Shown here one piece after another: positions 22,760 through 34,136 of a stretch of 60,000 nucleotides of DNA (the stretch's first letter is position 1; every line of letters starts with the position of its first letter). The notes below the pieces were generated by a model. It saw only the letters and a program-made list of their open reading frames with translations, was not told the origin of the DNA and did not search any database. The stretch is taken from assembly GCA_949358305.1 (NCBI GenBank), contig OX442320.1:7706259-7766258 (forward strand), written 5' to 3'. Both the position numbers and the translations under genes were made by a program. This DNA is from Strigamia acuminata. Its lineage: Eukaryota > Arthropoda > Chilopoda > Geophilomorpha > Linotaeniidae.

Positions 22760-22765
22760 AATAAA
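22760..22765 (+). terminator. TRAFD1 polyadenylation signal
   Basis: An AATAAA lies 155 bases after the TRAFD1 stop and only 22 bases from the convergent MIF stop codon, so the two transcripts probably overlap at their 3' ends. Confidence 0.6.
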
Positions 22766-22786
22766 GCCTGATCTACAAAATTTGAT

Positions 22787-23269
22787 TCATTTTAAGCCAA
22801 AAATATCGTGGAAAGTGGTTCCTTCGTAGCCGACGTTCGCCATATCTTCGTCCTTGAAGACGATGTACATGCTGAAATTAAAATGTGCCAAATTATTTGA
22901 TAAATACGTGTTTTAAGTAGTTTATACCGGTCTTTTGGGATCCCCAAATGCTTTCCTATGTGATCGTAAAGAGCGGCCGCGTATTTTTTATTCTCAGTCA
23001 CTCCGAGTTTGCCGATACTCATCAAACTAGCTGAAGCGCACGGATCATTCGTTCCACCCATGATCATCATTTGGTCAGGAATTACATGAATAATAACATA
23101 CTATAAATGTAAAAGCAAATTGTTAGTAATAGATACACTACTCGTAAAGGGTACCGCGTACCGATTCAGGTTTTCCTAATATTTTCGCAATAATATTCGT
23201 GGTATCCTTCAAGAATGATTTCGGAATTTTATCCTGTGAAATATTGGTGAATAAAGTAAAGGTTGGCAT
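22787..23269 (-). CDS. MIF: Macrophage migration inhibitory factor homologue (tautomerase family)
   Basis: Three exons (23162-23269, 22928-23100, 22787-22871) give 121 aa with stop at 22787-22789, close to the 115 aa of vertebrate MIF. Met-Pro at the start keeps the catalytic N-terminal proline, and Lys in LGKPES matches the active-site lysine. VIPDQMMIMGGTNDPCAS and SIGKLG follow the family pattern, and the C-terminal MANVGYEGTTF matches the ANVGWNNSTF ending, with a short extra tail (HDIFGLK). The CXXC redox motif of mammalian MIF is not kept: the second cysteine is Ala (CASA). Exon structure (three exons with matching breaks) also fits vertebrate MIF. Expected to form a trimer and to be secreted without a signal peptide. 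Its role in insects is uncertain. Confidence 0.93.
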
Positions 23270-23614
23270 TTTTGATTTTATGGAATAAACCAAATTTTTC
23301 CAGACAGTAAAGAAGCAATACACGCGATGATTGGTCGGCGTATAAGTGCACGGTGGAGCTACCGTTTGTTAAAAAGTAAAAGTTATGTTTACATCATTTT
23401 GCCGACAGATGTCTATGCAGGGGTTTTAGTAATAAGTAATAAGCTTAACTGGTGTTTTAATTTTTCTGACCGCGAATTGCAAACAAATAAAGAAACCAGA
23501 ATAAAAATAAAAAGATCAGTTAGTACTTAGTTTAATGCAAACCAAAACAATGAAAATACAAAATATAAAATTTTGTATAAAATTAATTCTCTACAAAACA
23601 CATTTATTAAATGA
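23270..23614. other. MIF promoter and 3' flank of the coiled-coil gene
   Basis: No gene is visible. It should hold the MIF 5' untranslated region and the 3' untranslated region of the next minus-strand gene. Confidence 0.4.
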
Positions 23615-25498
23615 TTACAACGATTTTCTGCTTTTTTCTCGCAAACTTTTTATACGAAGCGCGTTCATCTTAGCATTCGCACTGTGCGTGATCTCATTTT
23701 TGGTATATGAGGGGAACTTCTTCAGTACACACTCTAGAAATTTAAAAAAAAAATTAAAAATTAATAATTTAGTAATAAATAAAAATAAAAATTACGAATT
23801 AATGTACCCGTCAATGCGTCAACCTTCCTCGGATCTAAGGCGGGACGGCGAGGTCCAGTTTCACTTCCCATTCCTTTAAAACTGCATTTGATCAGATCCT
23901 CATTCTCGAAAATATTGACGAGCAATTTTTTACAAAATGAATTGGCAGTACTGCATTCGCTTATGCTCTCCCAAACCTCGGAGTCACAATAAACATCCGA
24001 GTTTGGATGTATTTCAGTCCTTTTAGGTTCACTTTCTTCAACAGCCGCTTCCATTGTGTCGTCAAGTTCCTGTAATCCTAAAAATAAATAAATAAAAATA
24101 TAAATTATTATTATTATTTTTTTAAATTAAAATTTTGTGCTAAATACTTCTCAACATGTCTTTTCTCAGTCCCGGTATAATTGTTTTCAATTTATTCACT
24201 TCGGTTTGTAGCTTTTCGTTCTTTTCTTTGTGCGAATCGCAATCACTTTTCAACTGCTTGTGATTGCTTACGTGCGCCTTGTTCTGGATCTCTAAATTCT
24301 CGTTCACCTCCTGCAGTTGTTTATTTTGCGCATCTTGTTCACGGCAGCGATGCTTGAGCTTAAATTTCTCTTTGTTCATTTTTTCCAAGTCGCCTTTGAG
24401 TTGAAAAATTTCTCCGTCGGATTTGTCGACTTTCATTTTCAAATCTTTGATTTGGTCGCTTAAAACTTTCAGCTTTTCTTTGTTAATTTCGCTCGATTTC
24501 TCCTTCAGTTCTTCGATTTCTTTCGTCAGTTGATTGTTTTTCGACTTGAAATTAACATTTTTCTTCTTGATGATTTTCAATTCTTTAGTCGTCTCTGCGC
24601 TTTCGTCTTCGACGACTTTGATCTTATTTTTCAACTCCTCGTTTTCGGCATTCAGCGTTTCACCTTTAGTACGCTCTTTTTGAAGGGTTTCCACCGCTAA
24701 TAAAATTTTCATCTTGAACTCGCTGGTTGTCTGTGCGCACACAAACTCACTGGATTTCAACTGATGTTTCAATTGCACATTTTCGGCAATTAATTTTACC
24801 GTAGAGTGTTCTTCTTTGATTCTCCCACTTTGAGCTTGTAAAACGTCTTCGTATTGCTTCGTCATTTTCTCCAAATCAGCTTTGTAGCTTTTTTTCTGCA
24901 CCTCCAACTGCTCTATAATTCGAGATTTTTCTTCCACCTTTTTGAATAAATCCACATTGTTATTTTTCAAATCAACGAATGAATTTTCCATCGCCTCGTG
25001 CTTCAGGTTTAATTCATCCTTCGTCTTAGTTACACCCAGATTATCTTCCTGAACTTTTCGCAACTCCTCCTTCGCGTCTTTAAGTTTTGAAGAAATTGAA
25101 GCATTATCGCTGGTTAAAAAGGAATTGTCTTGGAATAAAAACGCCATGTGTGTTCGTAGAGTCTTATTCGACGTTTCGCACGCCACCAATTTCGATTTCA
25201 GGTCTTCGATTTCAGCTTTTGAATCTTGTGGAGGAAGACCGTTTTGGTTGGCAGTTGTCGGCACTGGTGGTGTTTCTGGTTTTGATTCATCGTACGACTG
25301 AATTCTGCCATAAATCGGGGATGCACCACGATAATCGCGAGAGGAATGGCGACTTGTATTTGAATTTCCCGCGTAAGGACTTCTACTTCTACCGCGGTAG
25401 GGTTGTCTTTCAATGAATCCTCCTGAGTTATCGTAGTTCCATGAATTGATGTTGTTTTCATTTCCGTATTTTCTCGGACTCGGATTCCTTCGTGGCAT
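23615..25498 (-). CDS. Unrecognised long coiled-coil protein
   Basis: Three exons (24148-25498, 23808-24077, 23615-23733) join in phase to 579 aa. Residues 1-75 are Arg/Ser/Tyr/Gly-rich and look disordered, with PSPRKYGN and RGRSRSPY strings. Residues about 95-445 form an almost unbroken Leu/Lys/Glu heptad coiled coil with repeated QLK, ELK and DLK blocks. Residues 450-579 are a mixed globular part with two cysteines near VYCDSEVWESISECS and a basic Lys/Arg tail ending KSRKSL. I do not recognise the family. Similar architecture occurs in centrosomal, golgin and RNA-granule scaffolds, but nothing here decides among these. It is head-to-head with TANGO2, with 556 bases between starts. The first exon carries 78% of the protein. 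Confidence 0.85.
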
Positions 25499-26054
25499 GT
25501 TCGCGGATCGCGGTCAATGTCGAAAAACACGTATTTTGATTCTGAAATTTTAGGTTAGGTTAGCCTAGTGAGTACAGTGTGGAGAAAAATAAATTTACCG
25601 CAATTTTAAAATAAACTCTTTCAAACTACCACCATTAAATAATCCGTTTCCAATCGACCACTTGAAATAAATTATTCCGGATCCGGATGCAAACTTGAAA
25701 ACCTGATGCAAGAAAAAGAAATATTACTCAAAATATAATTATTGTTTTGTTTTATAGCACAAATGCGAGTGCTGAATTAGTAATAAATTAATTTTTTTTA
25801 AAGTAGACGTAATATTTTTTGTAAAGCAATATTTACCCCAATTACGTATTTTTTTTAAAAACAAATCTCATTTTATGAATACCGCAAAATGGCGCAGAAT
25901 GTAAAAGATAAACGAAGTAAAGGATAATTAAGTATGACAACTGGATTACACACAAATCCCAGAGACAGAAAACAACTAACATAACACAGGCTTATTAATA
26001 CATTTCTTAATTAATGTTGTGCAGATAACGCGTTGCCGTTTAGTTACAAGTGTC
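25499..26054. promoter_or_regulatory. Presumed bidirectional promoter, coiled-coil gene/TANGO2
   Basis: Divergent spacing of 556 bases. A ttgtgcag acceptor-like site just 5' of the TANGO2 start (about 26024) suggests that TANGO2 may have a non-coding first exon inside this stretch. No clear core promoter element is seen. Confidence 0.4.
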
Positions 26055-27181
26055 ATGTGCGTCTTATTTTTTATCCTCGATCCAAATCCGTCGGAAAATG
26101 GATATAAATTGATATTGGTGAATAACCGAGATGAATATTACACCCGACCCACCAAAATTGCCGATTTTTGGGACAACGAACCCAACATTATTTCAGGTGA
26201 CATTTATCCCGAGTTTTATCAAGACACTTGATGACGTTACACTTTCATTTTAGGTCTTGACATGGAACCCGGAAAAGAAGGAGGAACATGGCTGGGAATG
26301 ACAACAACTGGCCGAATCGCCGTGTTATTGAATATTCTTCAACCTGTCGGACAATCCAACGCGGACAAAAAAGGAAGAGGTTGTTTTTCTTTCACGGATG
26401 ACAAATTTTTCGCTAAATCTAAATATTTGAATAGGATTTTTGGTGACTGACTTCCTCAAAACGAAGCAAAATGCACGCGAGTATCTAGAGAATATTTATC
26501 AGGAAGGCCAATCGTACAACACATTTAATCTGGTCACACTCGAAATAAAGTAAATTGAAATTTAGTCAAATTTAAATCTCCTGTCGTTAATTACTTGAAT
26601 ATTTTTTAGCGGTGAAATTGGTCATTACACCAATTTTTCGGCCGAAGAACCCGTTTTTTTAACACCGGGTGAACACGCGTTTGGAAACAGTCGTCCTCAA
26701 ACACCGTGGAAAAAAGTCGGGGTTGGTTCGCGCAAGTTCTCGGAAATAATTTCAAGACATAAAACGTGCGATTCCATGGTTGAATTGATCGACGATTTGA
26801 TTGGTTTACTCAACGATGAGACTACGTGAGTTTACTATTCGATTTTAATGAGTTTTTGACGTTAAGTTAAGCCCGTGTGTGCAGAATGCTTCCAGATCCC
26901 CAATTAGAAAGCCAAACTGATGGTAGAGGCCAAGAATTCTCGAAAAAACTCAGTGCTTTGAAAGTGATGCTTCCAACCATTAAATATGGAACTAGGTTAG
27001 TTTTTGCACGAAAATTGACGTATTATATTATAAATATTTATTCGTTTTCAGAACAAACACGATAATTATTGTGGATAGTCACAATCAAGCCACTTATGTG
27101 GAAAGAACCATGAAGGAACCCATCGATCCTGACAATCCAGAATGGATCACCGCTCAACATGTCTTCCCAATCGTGCTGTAA
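26055..27181 (+). CDS. TANGO2: TANGO2 (transport and Golgi organisation 2, NRDE family)
   Basis: Six exons (26055-26196, 26254-26379, 26435-26549, 26610-26825, 26885-26995, 27052-27181) give 279 aa, against 276 in human. The start Met-Cys is kept, with Cys2 as the candidate Ntn-hydrolase-like nucleophile of the NRDE family. [11 protein letters not shown] carries the NRDE motif, followed by [16 protein letters not shown], which is close to invariant in the family. [18 protein letters not shown] and YGTRTNTII are later family blocks. Known: loss in people causes metabolic crises, and in fly cells it disturbs Golgi/ER organisation. A role in haem or lipid handling has been proposed. It is convergent with NOC4L (123 bases between stops). 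All junctions are GT-AG and in phase, so I am confident. Confidence 0.95.
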
Positions 27182-27304
27182 AATAGCTTTAAAGAATTCT
27201 CATTTATTTTAGTCATATTCAAATTATATTTTATCATGAGTATAGAATTAAAGTCGATGTTCGTTTCACGATTCAACAAATTGTTATTCATAGCATTTTG
27301 TTTA

Positions 27305-29447
27305 TTAAAGACAGAAATATTGCATTTTGTTTCCTTTTTTAATTAGTCTTTCGGGTTTCTCGAAAGAAAGAGCAACTTCTTGCCATTCCACCTCAGTTGC
27401 CTTGTCGAACATCTAAAACAGAAAGAAATTTCGTTATTGCGTGTCTAAACTCCGGTTATCGTTACGTACATCACTCATCGTGTTTTCGTATTTATCACTT
27501 ATGTCGCTTTCGGTTTGGGGAAGATTCCTGTTTATCATCTTAGCAGCATTGGCTACTTGTGGAACGTAATGGGACTGAAGTGTCTAGAAAATGTAATAAA
27601 TTGTCCGTTAAAAACTAATATTTTTCTTTTAAAATTGGAAAAACTATTTACCTTTATCTCCCACAACGAACTGTCAATTGCTCTGCACTTTGCCGGGTCT
27701 TCTTCGTTCATTAGAAATGGGTCGGAGTCTAATTCCACTTCGGAATGATTATTAACCATTTTCTCTAAATTCCTGTGCCGAATTAATATATTTCTGATGA
27801 ATGGAATTATCACGGAGATGATGTTGGGTGATGCAGTTAATGCCAATCGAGAGAGTTTTTTAACAAAAGCTGCCAATAAATATTCGGGTAAATACCTGCA
27901 ACATTTTAATTGAAAAAAAATCATTAACAAATGTCGTGATAAATAAAGAAATGCAACTTACGTCGAGCTGAAAAATAAGTCGGCTAGATAGAAAAACCTA
28001 GCCCTGTATTTGACATTGAAAATATCGGGCGTAAAAAGCGAGTAGAATTTCTTAAAAAAGTCTGGGTATTCTCTGAAAATCAATTTTATAATCATTAGTT
28101 TCGATTGCGGCTGAGAAAATGTATTTTTTCAAGAATTTCAACTTACAAGTTGTAATTCTGCATCAGAAAAAATAAACTGGTCAATGATAACAAGCTGACA
28201 ACACCACCTGGTCAAAAGAAATTTAAAAATGAAAAAAAATATTTTTTATTAATTAATTAAATTATTTATTACCTGTGTTAAAGGAGTCTATTAAAAAATC
28301 GGTAAGCAAGAGTGGATTTTGTAAATGTGAGAAAACTTGGTCGTGTAAAATTATGAGTATTCTTTTATAAATGGACGGCGTTATCTGGAAATAATAATAT
28401 TTTTAATAATATATTTTTTTTTTTGGTAAAAAACAATGTAATACTTGTAATTTCAAAAATTCTAGCCACGTCGAATTGAATAGTTTTTTCGCTGCTTCAT
28501 AATCAATTTTAAATGTAATTTCGGATTTACAAAAATTTTGACTGGAGTCGTCGTCTTGTTCAGTGCCTTCGTCCACTGTTTTTAGCTTCACGTGTTCAAG
28601 AAGGTAAAAGAAATTGTTTACGAAGTTTGGATTCTCCTTGAATTGTCAAAAAACGACATAAAATTAAATTTTTTACTCCGTATTTTTATGTATTTCACTC
28701 AATTACCACTGAATTCGTTCGATTCTGTTTGATAATCAAATTTAATGCTTTAAGAAGCTGAAATTTAACATCGTCAAACTGCGTGAATTCTTTGAAACGA
28801 TTCGTCAATATTTTCATATCAGTTTCTTTCTTCATCAATTCGTTTACGATATCCTACAAATTAAAAAAAAAATTATATATTTTAACTTCTAAAATTTAAA
28901 AAAATAAAAATAAATTGCCTGGAAAAATTGAACTGGAAAATTAGACGAATTTTCTACTGGATAAAACGGATAATCTGCTTGGGCGTGTACGAGTGACATT
29001 AAAGTGCACAATGCTAATTCCTAAACAAGAAATATTTGCTTAATTAAGAAAATTCCAAACGTAAACGTGCAAATTGATCGACATTTACTTTCACACTTTT
29101 GTGTTTCCATTGTAGAAATTTATACAAAAATCCTTTCGTTTCGTTATATTTTTTCCTTAGCAATATTCGGCTGTCTTGTTTATTTATTAGCTGTTTCCTA
29201 ATATTCTTATCGATAAACATCAACTTGCTTTTAAGAATATTGATTAAAATAGTAGAGATTTCTCGTATTAACTTGATCGCCCCTTTATTTCGACCATCAA
29301 CCTAAAAAAAGAAAAAAATTTAAACATATCGTCACATTATTCAAATATTTTTACCAGTTGTGAATAGCGATTAGACACATCTTCTAAATCAGAAAGCATT
29401 TTCTCGCACGATAAAGAAACAGCAGACATATTTTCCATAGAAGCCAT
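27305..29447 (-). CDS. NOC4L: Nucleolar complex protein 4 homologue (NOC4L)
   Basis: Eleven exons run from 29355-29447, 29089-29301, 28919-29020, 28707-28853, 28445-28636, 28273-28384, 28147-28207, 27962-28072, 27652-27895 and 27470-27583 to 27305-27412, giving 498 aa (human 516). The C-terminal half carries the CBF/NOC domain: EYPDFFKKFYSLFTPDIF, VKYRARFFYLADLFFSS, LPEYLLAAFVKKLSRLALTA, LIRHRN and CRAIDSSLWEI all follow human NOC4L. It works in the nucleolus with NOP14 in 40S subunit maturation and nuclear export. The intron after exon 3 has a GC donor (TTCCAG/gcaatt), required by phase. An AATAAA overlaps the stop codon itself (27301-27306), so the 3' untranslated region may be very short. 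It is head-to-head with THOC6. Confidence 0.94.
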
Positions 29448-29596
29448 GTGGAAATGCACGATCCTGGTTCTACAGCGTTATAATCAAAGTTTCAAGCCAG
29501 TACCGCTACGTTTTGATTGGCGCTGTGTAATGTTTGGACAGCGACCGGCAGTTATACACGTTTTGTTAGCGAAGATTTGACTTAACAACAGATATT
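29448..29596. promoter_or_regulatory. 149-bp presumed bidirectional promoter, NOC4L/THOC6
   Basis: Only 149 bases separate two divergent start codons, including both 5' untranslated regions, so the core promoters must overlap or be one. The centre is relatively GC-rich. No TATA box is evident. Confidence 0.6.
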
Positions 29597-31125
29597 ATGG
29601 TTTGTATAATAAATAAATAAACAAATAGATAACTAATTACAAATAATTCTTCTTTTTAGGACCACCAAATCAATTTAAGTACGAGCGAAAAAACAATGTT
29701 GCACTACATGACAATATTCGCTCAGTGCTTTTCACCTTGTGGAAAATACTTAGTTGCCGCTAATAACTATGGAAAAATTGCCGTGTTCAAGTACCATTCG
29801 CAGCTAAAAACTCTATAAAACATTTTTTAAAAACTTAAATACTCAATTTAATTTTAGTATCGGAAATATTCTCAATCCAGACAGCATTCAAGTGCAAGAC
29901 AAGGAATTGAAGTTGCCACGCTTTACTTTCCAAGGGCACAACGGTCCAATTTATGCTTTAGCGTCAACGAAACAGTTTTTAATCAGTGCTGGAGTCGGAG
30001 ATATATTAGGCTGGGCATGGTCCGATATTTTAAACAAAGTGAGAATAGTTTTTAATGAAATTTCAGCTTCTTAATTACCGTACGTTGTTTTTAAATTGCA
30101 GCAAGCTAAAGTTGCGTGGACACTTAGCATTCCCCAAAGGTATTATATAAAGAAATAGACAAATATTGACATAACTCGTGGAATTTCACGGGGAAAAAAC
30201 GTTCGTTTTGTCATCTTGAAATATTTTTAGTGAACTAGTGGGTAAACCAGAGACAAATGCGATTGTCTTAGGAGAGAATGTGAGTTATTCATTGACTGAT
30301 TTGATTTAAATATGTACAAATAATTTTTTTGTTAGGATTTTTCCAATAATTTGTTTTCCGCTGGTGGCGATAATAATGTCTACGAATGGGATTTGGAAAC
30401 CGGAAGTCAAAAGACGTGTTTTCAAGGTCACACGGATTACATTCACTGTTTAACAACGTCCACTCAAAATGAATGCATTTCTGGAAGCGAGGACGGTTCA
30501 GTTCGTATTTGGGATTTAAGAAAGCCGCAAAACGAAGCGATACTTTTAGAACCGTACAAAAAAGATGTAAGGTGTGTACCAATACCTTAGACTAAGTTTA
30601 ATTGTGTTTAATTTCAGAAATGTTTGAGGCCAAAATTCGGAAAATGGATTGGTTGCGTCGCGCTTGATTCCAGAAGCGATTGGCTCGTAAGAAACTCGAA
30701 AAAAACATTGAATACATTTGGAAAATACATTTTTTTTCTGTAAAGGTTTGCGGCGGAGGTCCCGCACTCACTCTTTGGCACATGGGTTCGTTCGAACCAA
30801 CGACTATCTACGAATGCGTGGACGCAACGTTAGCGTGTTGCGCTTTTTACGACGACTTGGTCATCGCGGGTGGCGGCGATTCGAATTTTTATCAAATGAG
30901 CGTCACCGGCGACCTGAAATCGAAAATACCGACATCGGCGCCGTCCGTTTACAGCATTTGTACGAACACGCTATACCAAAACGAGGTAAATAAAGAATTA
31001 ATAAAATGAAATAAATAATAATAGATTTCTTTTTATTTCAGTTGGCGAGTGTGGCGGGAACGAGTTACAAAATCGATGTGTGTCCAAGCTTCAAGTATCG
31101 AGATTTTGTATTATATTTTACATAA
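29597..31125 (+). CDS. THOC6: THO complex subunit 6 (WD40 protein THOC6)
   Basis: Nine exons splice in phase: 29597-29599 (the ATG alone), 29660-29790, 29858-30038, 30102-30139, 30231-30279, 30336-30566, 30618-30686, 30746-30985 and 31042-31125. They give 341 aa, the same length as I recall for the human protein. WD repeats are visible: GHNGPIYALAST, FSAGGDNNVYEWDLETG, GHTDYIHCL, ISGSEDGSVRIWDLR and VCGGGPALTLWHM. MTIFAQCFSPCGKYL near the start and IGCVALDS match THOC6 closely. Known role: part of the THO/TREX complex, which couples transcription to mRNA export in the nucleus. Oddity: the first coding exon is only the initiator codon, with the donor directly after it. The stop lies 35 bases from the convergent SH3 gene's stop. 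Confidence 0.95.
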
Positions 31126-31143
31126 AATTCATGTTTCTCATTT

Positions 31144-31149
31144 TTTATT
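31144..31149 (-). terminator. Polyadenylation signal of the SH3-domain gene
   Basis: A minus-strand AATAAA lies 11 bases past that gene's stop codon. Cleavage 10-30 bases later would fall at about 31115-31135, in or beside the last exon of THOC6. Confidence 0.6.
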
Positions 31150-31160
31150 GATGTTTTCTT

Positions 31161-32803
31161 TTAAAAAAAGTGTTGTTTCCCAACACTGGTGTAAGCGAGT
31201 GGAATTAATCCTTCGCGATCGTCGATTGTTTTCACTTGCAACCAATCGTCGTCTTTCTTTCGAATCATTTCGACATTCTCACCTCTCCGAACACTCAATT
31301 GCTTATCGTTTTTACTTATATAACCGCACACAACCGTTATAACACAATTTTTCCTATCCAATTCTTCTTCGTCGCTAAATTCGCACAGTTTTTGGATATC
31401 CGTTTGATTAGATCGGATAATGTGATTATCTATTTCCCACGGAGCTAATTGAGATAATTTTCTAGTCGGCGGTCGAATTCCGAGCGGAAGACACGAATTA
31501 TACGGGATATAGCCGTCGTTTCCCTGTGCAGTTTGCACGAAAATCCAATCGCTCGTTTTGTGAATTCCATTCACAACATTTCCCATGGCGAGAACGATAT
31601 CTTTCCTGTTGAACGCACCTGTTGCTCGAAGCACGACATCTCGTATAACTACCATAGGAATATTTCCTGGTTCTTGTATGGACGATTTATTTAAAAACGT
31701 TTCAAACTCTTTACACATGCATTCCTTTCCTGGTTTTAATGTTTGATTTTTCTGCTGTTTCATGCTGTTTAATGCGTCTGGTTGGGTGCATCGACATGAA
31801 TCTTCGTTTTTTGGTTTTCTCTTGAAATTTTGGTTTGGTTGCGACTTTTCTGCCGATTTCAGGTTGAGCGATTTGATTTTGGGTAGAAGGAATTTGCTGC
31901 GTTTGGTTTTATTTCGGTCTTTAGTCTGTGTCTGGAAAGATTTTTTATTTATTTTAATTTATTATAAATAAATAGGGAGGTGGATGGGAAAAAGAATAAT
32001 TTTCTGCATGGTTGGAAAGCCAAACCCAATTTATTTTTATTTTTAAATAAGCCATTGTGGTATTGAAAAATTAAAATGAAATTATCTTAATTTGGAACCT
32101 TCACCTCGCCGTTTCCTTTCTTAATATTCATCCGTCTGCTGCTTTCTTCCGATGATTCACTCGAATTCTTGGAGTCAGAATTATCTGGTATAGTAAGAAA
32201 GAAGAATGAATGAGGCGTCGTTTCCATCCCGAACAACTCAAGGATAACGTGTGCTCACAGAACCGAAACAAATAATTTTACACACATTGCAATAATTCAA
32301 CTCATTTAAAATGAAATAAAAAGATATTTTTATTTTGTTCTGTTTTTAAAGGGCTCAGATTTCCTGCACGCTGCATTTTGACAGCTGTGCACGAATTATA
32401 TATAAATATTTAATATAATGCAGCGTTTTTATAACACTTAAATAAAAAAAACAAGTAGCTAAGTTAAGATAAACTCAACACGAGTTGATCTTAAACGTGA
32501 ATTGAATTTGGGTCACGAATTAGATTAAAAATAAAAATAGAAAAACATTTAGGCATAATTCAGCCGCATGAAAAAATCGAATTAAATGTCAAAATAAATT
32601 AAAAATTAAAAATATACATACATTTACAATTTAATTTTGCAATTATAAATATTCTAAAATTTATATTTTATGTTTAAACGAAATTATTTACTCATAAATC
32701 GATGGTTTGTTTATAATTACTCACCACTCCGATTTTTATTTGTTATTCCTCTTCTACCCTGTGCGCTACTACTCCAAGGATGTGCACACAACTGAGCCAA
32801 CAT
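31161..32803 (-). CDS. Two-SH3-domain adaptor protein
   Basis: Three exons (32725-32803, 32105-32184, 31161-31931) have a combined length of exactly 930 nt and splice in phase to 309 aa. Residues 1-105 are polar, Ser/Lys/Arg rich and probably disordered (SDSKNSSESSEESSRR, then a basic KRSKFLLPKIKSLNLK). SH3 domain one is at about 145-205 (VVLRATGAFNRKDIVLAMG, then WIFVQT and GYIPYNS). SH3 domain two is at about 247-305 (VVCGYISKNDKQLSVRRGE, then DWLQVKT and GLIPLAYTS). Both end with the Gly-hydrophobic-Ile-Pro pattern of the last SH3 strands. No catalytic domain. It is probably a cytoplasmic adaptor binding proline-rich partners. It might be related to the insect SH3 protein Dlish/Vamana, but I cannot confirm that from sequence alone, so I give no symbol. 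Confidence 0.85.
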
Positions 32804-33620
32804 TTCAACTGCACCACTCACTCACTCACTCACCTCAGACTTAACACATGAACGAGCTGTTGACAGCCCAAGGCGATATTTAATTCAATCTTAACGCCCC
32901 CCTTTGCACTTTATAAAGCTTCTGTCTGCATCTTAAAACTCCTCCGGATCAAATGAGCGCTCAATTTATTACTTCACGTTCACCGTCCATTAATTCTTGT
33001 TTCTTGCTTCGCTCAGGAACGAAATAAAAATAAAAAATTGGCAGGTAAAAAACGTAGAAGCCAATTGATGGATGAATGTTAGGTGCTACACTTGAGAAAG
33101 TAAACATTCTCACCTTGTTACATCCTCCATAGAAGCGAAGCAGTTAATATCGGCGTGTTTTCACAAAACTGGTTTTTCCTTTTTTTAACAACGGGCCATA
33201 TGTTCACCTTAGGTCACTCGTAACGATTTAGAATTTCTCGGTCCCATGAGAAACCGAACGTGAGCCCTCAACATCAAAGGATCCATTTCAGATGTGGAAT
33301 GTTGATATTTCAGATTAAAACGAAACTAAAGGGGTCATTGAACTCAATCAAAATAAAAAGAAGCTTCTCATTTCACTCAAAAACAAGACGGATTGAATGA
33401 TCCAAGTATTTATTTACACATAAACAAAACAAACATAAATATGAATATGAATATGTATATACAAAAAAATTAATCGTCATTTTTAAAATTTAAAATACAT
33501 TATTGCACTATTTGTAACGTAACAACATTATATAATACTGTTTACAAATGTCACGATATTTGATTAGATAAATCGTGGTCAACTTTCAATTTTTTGTGCT
33601 TGTGACCAGAAAATTCAATA
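32804..33620. other. Gap between the SH3 gene and CDIPT
   Basis: No gene is seen. It begins with a short ACTC tandem run (about 32817-32834) just upstream of the SH3-gene start. It probably holds that gene's promoter and 5' untranslated region and part of the CDIPT 3' region. AT-rich, no repeats of note. Confidence 0.4.
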
Positions 33621-33626
33621 TTTATT
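33621..33626 (-). terminator. CDIPT polyadenylation signal
   Basis: A minus-strand AATAAA lies about 37 bases beyond the CDIPT stop codon. Confidence 0.6.
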
Positions 33627-33662
33627 TCTAAATATTAAAGCAAAACTGAGCTTGAAATGGAA

Positions 33663-34103
33663 TTATTCTTTTTTGAAAAGTTTTTCTCTCTCGGCAACGT
33701 CAATAATCGCCAGATTGTAACTAGCAAGAACCATATGGAGGCCGCTAATTGCGCTTTTGACTACCGCGATTGGGAATGAGATCAACGCTATTAGACGAAA
33801 TAAACCAACACCGATTAACGGAACTAGAAAAAAAAACAATAACTATAAATATTTTAATCTCAATTAAAATTAATTTTTAAATACTTCTCGGTCCTTCGGT
33901 AAAATAAACCAAATACAACATGCTGTAGAACAGCTCGTTTCCCGCACACATGGTGAAAAGTACGGGCTGCAATTTAATTAATTAAGCTTTTTAACTTGAT
34001 TAAAAACATCCATTTACCTTTGATGTGTAATATAAACGCATAATGGGATTTTCTGAAGCATCCACGAATTTATGACTCGTTTTCCCCTGCATTACAGTAC
34101 TGA

Positions 34104-34136
<33 letters not shown>

